64,000 nucleotides of DNA from positions 4,438,538 to 4,502,537 of the forward strand of contig NC_052356.1 in the NCBI RefSeq assembly GCF_009727055.1. Direction: 5' to 3'. The translations under genes and the position numbers were made by a program. Each line of letters starts with the position of its first letter. Position 1 is the stretch's first letter. Below are positions 62,714-64,000 of this stretch, one piece after another. The notes below the pieces were generated by a model. That model saw only the letters and a program-made list of their open reading frames with translations. It was not told the DNA's origin and ran no database searches. The DNA is from Benincasa hispida. Lineage: Eukaryota > Streptophyta > Magnoliopsida > Cucurbitales > Cucurbitaceae.

Positions 62714-62885
62714 TGAAGGAACTTTATGAGGAAAGAACCTTGAGCGGAAGTAAGATCGTCCCAAATCCAATTTTCATTGAATGTAAGTTTTACAGTAAAT
62801 CAAGAACGAGAATGCATTTACATAAATTATAGCATGCATTAATAAAGAAAAACTTAGGATTTCAGAAACCCTTACCTTTGAAGAC
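62714..62885 (-). repeat. 5' LTR piece of minus-strand copia element
   Basis: TGAAGGAACTTTATGAGG onward, the 3'-terminal 172 bp of the 5' LTR in inverted orientation (GAGCGGAAGTAAGATCGTCC segment). Interrupted at 62886 by a TGATAAC-family element; the rest lies outside the window. Confidence 0.88.
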
Positions 62886-64000
62886 TGATAACGGGCAGAA
62901 ATGCACGTTATCATAATACTAAGTTCTTAAACAATGTTGGCTTACGTTGATAAAACATGTTAAATTGCGTCCATTAAGCATCGATTTTATAATATTGTGG
63001 TCGCATGCATTCATCGCATTAGAATAGTTGATTTTCATATTTTTGTGCAGAATATGCGATGACGTAAGGTGGAAATTGCGATCATAGGAAATCATTGGTT
63101 GAGCGTAGCATCACCGCAAGGCTTTGCGGTGATCGTGTTCGCAAATATTCGTCCAAGAAGGATCGCCGCAACTTGGTCAGTACAACATAGTGGGCGCATC
63201 TGGGTGAAAGGCTAATTAATCGCGATGGGACAGAAAGCTGATAGCAGCCGAATCCGAATTAAGTTGACAGCCGATAACGATCATAAGTACAATCAACTTT
63301 TCGTTGACATTTATTTGGCGCATCAGTCAGGAATTAAAGCAGTCCCATCTATACAATCTTGAGAGAGAAGCCGCCTTTCACCCTGGATGCTCTATAAATA
63401 CCAAGGGCATCCTTCAAAAAAGGGGTTCAGCAGTTCGAAATTTCATATTCAGTTCGCACGTCTTTATTCATAGTTTTCCTTTTGTTTTAAGGCGGAGCAA
63501 GAGAAAAGTGTTGATTCCGGAGATCGCTCAGGGAAACTCGAGAGAAAACCTTGAGGCGAAGAAGTAGAGAGCGGGCCGACTCTCGCAAGAGCGAGATTAT
63601 CTTTTGAGCACGAGTAGAAAAACAATGTAAAAGCTTAGGTAGCAAGAGATTGCTACCAGGCTCTTTATTCTATACTTGCATTGTTATTTTGTACTTCATC
63701 TTTATATTTATACAATGGAAGTTCTATTTCAACATCTGTTCACTCTCTTAGCACACATGAGTAACTAAACTAGTCGAATGGGTTGAGAAGAACTAAGCTA
63801 ACATAACCTAGGAAGTTCATTGCTTGCGATTGTCTTGTTTTATGTTGTGTCAAATACCCTTTAGAGCTACTCGAGAGAGGGTCTAAAGAAAGAACCTAAT
63901 GACTCAAAAGAGCTAGGTTAGAATCTAGACTCGAGAGAGCAAGATTAGAACTGCATAAACAAGAGATAGGGACTTAGAGATAAGCTCTGTTTGTCAACCT
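62886..64000 (+). mobile_element. TGATAAC-family LTR, copy 3 (runs off the window)
   Basis: Starts TGATAACGGGCAGAAATG with the terminal hairpin (GATAACG..GCA-GAAA-TGC..CGTTATC). TATA box CTCTATAAATACC near 63390, as in copies 1 and 2. Based on the 1.66-kb copies its end would be near 64540, beyond the window, so it cannot be said whether it is a solo LTR or a full element. Confidence 0.78.

Larger units (their letters stand above)
50060..62885 (-). mobile_element. Minus-strand Ty1-copia element, split by nested insertions
   Basis: Same TGTTGGG family, inverted. 3' LTR 50060-52192, pol 52193-55176, interruption by another copia copy (55177-59638), then protease/gag and leader 59639-62697, primer site 62698-62711 and 5' LTR from 62714, which is itself cut at 62886 by a TGATAAC-family element and runs past the window. 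The two halves match adjacent positions (about 44378 and 44390) of the complete element, so they were one copy. The outer end is not in the window. Confidence 0.88.

Overview
This is a repeat-packed stretch of plant nuclear DNA, most likely from a cucurbit. That placement is an inference from the style of the repeats, in particular a Mutator-like element carrying a DUF1985-type gene as in melon CUMULE elements, and was not checked by any search. Spliced genes with GT-AG introns, tRNA-Met primer sites and long terminal repeats (LTRs) identify a plant chromosome. Only one gene looks intact: a four-exon cytosolic ribosomal protein eL34 gene (RPL34, minus strand, 17453-18436) with a telo-box upstream. 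Almost everything else is nested transposon.

Layout. 1-2830: 3' end and 3' LTR of a Ty1-copia element (family 'TGTTGGG', LTR about 2.05 kb), landed in a Ty3-type LTR piece (2831-3654). 4155-7480: minus-strand Ty3/gypsy gag, primer site and LTR. 7717-12660: decayed Glu/Lys-rich plus 'plant transposon protein'-like coding remains, split by a copia solo LTR (8332-10379). 13600-14339: an old relic of the same LTR. 17453-18436: RPL34. 18667-30720: a 12-kb composite Mutator-like element (MULE) bounded by a perfect 9-bp target duplication. It is built from two MULE units fused terminus to terminus at about 27001 and itself carries two later solo-LTR insertions. 34675-38475: copia solo LTR containing a solo LTR of a second family (TGATAAC...). 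38916-49445: complete but defective copia element. 50060 to beyond the end: another copia element on the minus strand, split by a 5'-truncated plus-strand copia copy (55177-59638) that itself holds a 551-bp hAT-type MITE, and by a TGATAAC-family LTR at 62886.

The most interesting pattern is a short palindromic motif, CTAAACGATCGTTTAG and its CpG-decayed variants. It occurs in arrays next to the terminal repeats of both MULE units, and again in the LTRs and leader regions of the unrelated copia family. The MULE unit that carries these arrays also carries a spliced DUF1985-type gene facing a MuDR transposase remnant. That is the arrangement expected of a transposon-encoded accessory protein with a short recognition motif, and the copia family may have acquired or converged on the same motif. 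Function is inferred only; all transposon coding regions here contain stops or frameshifts.
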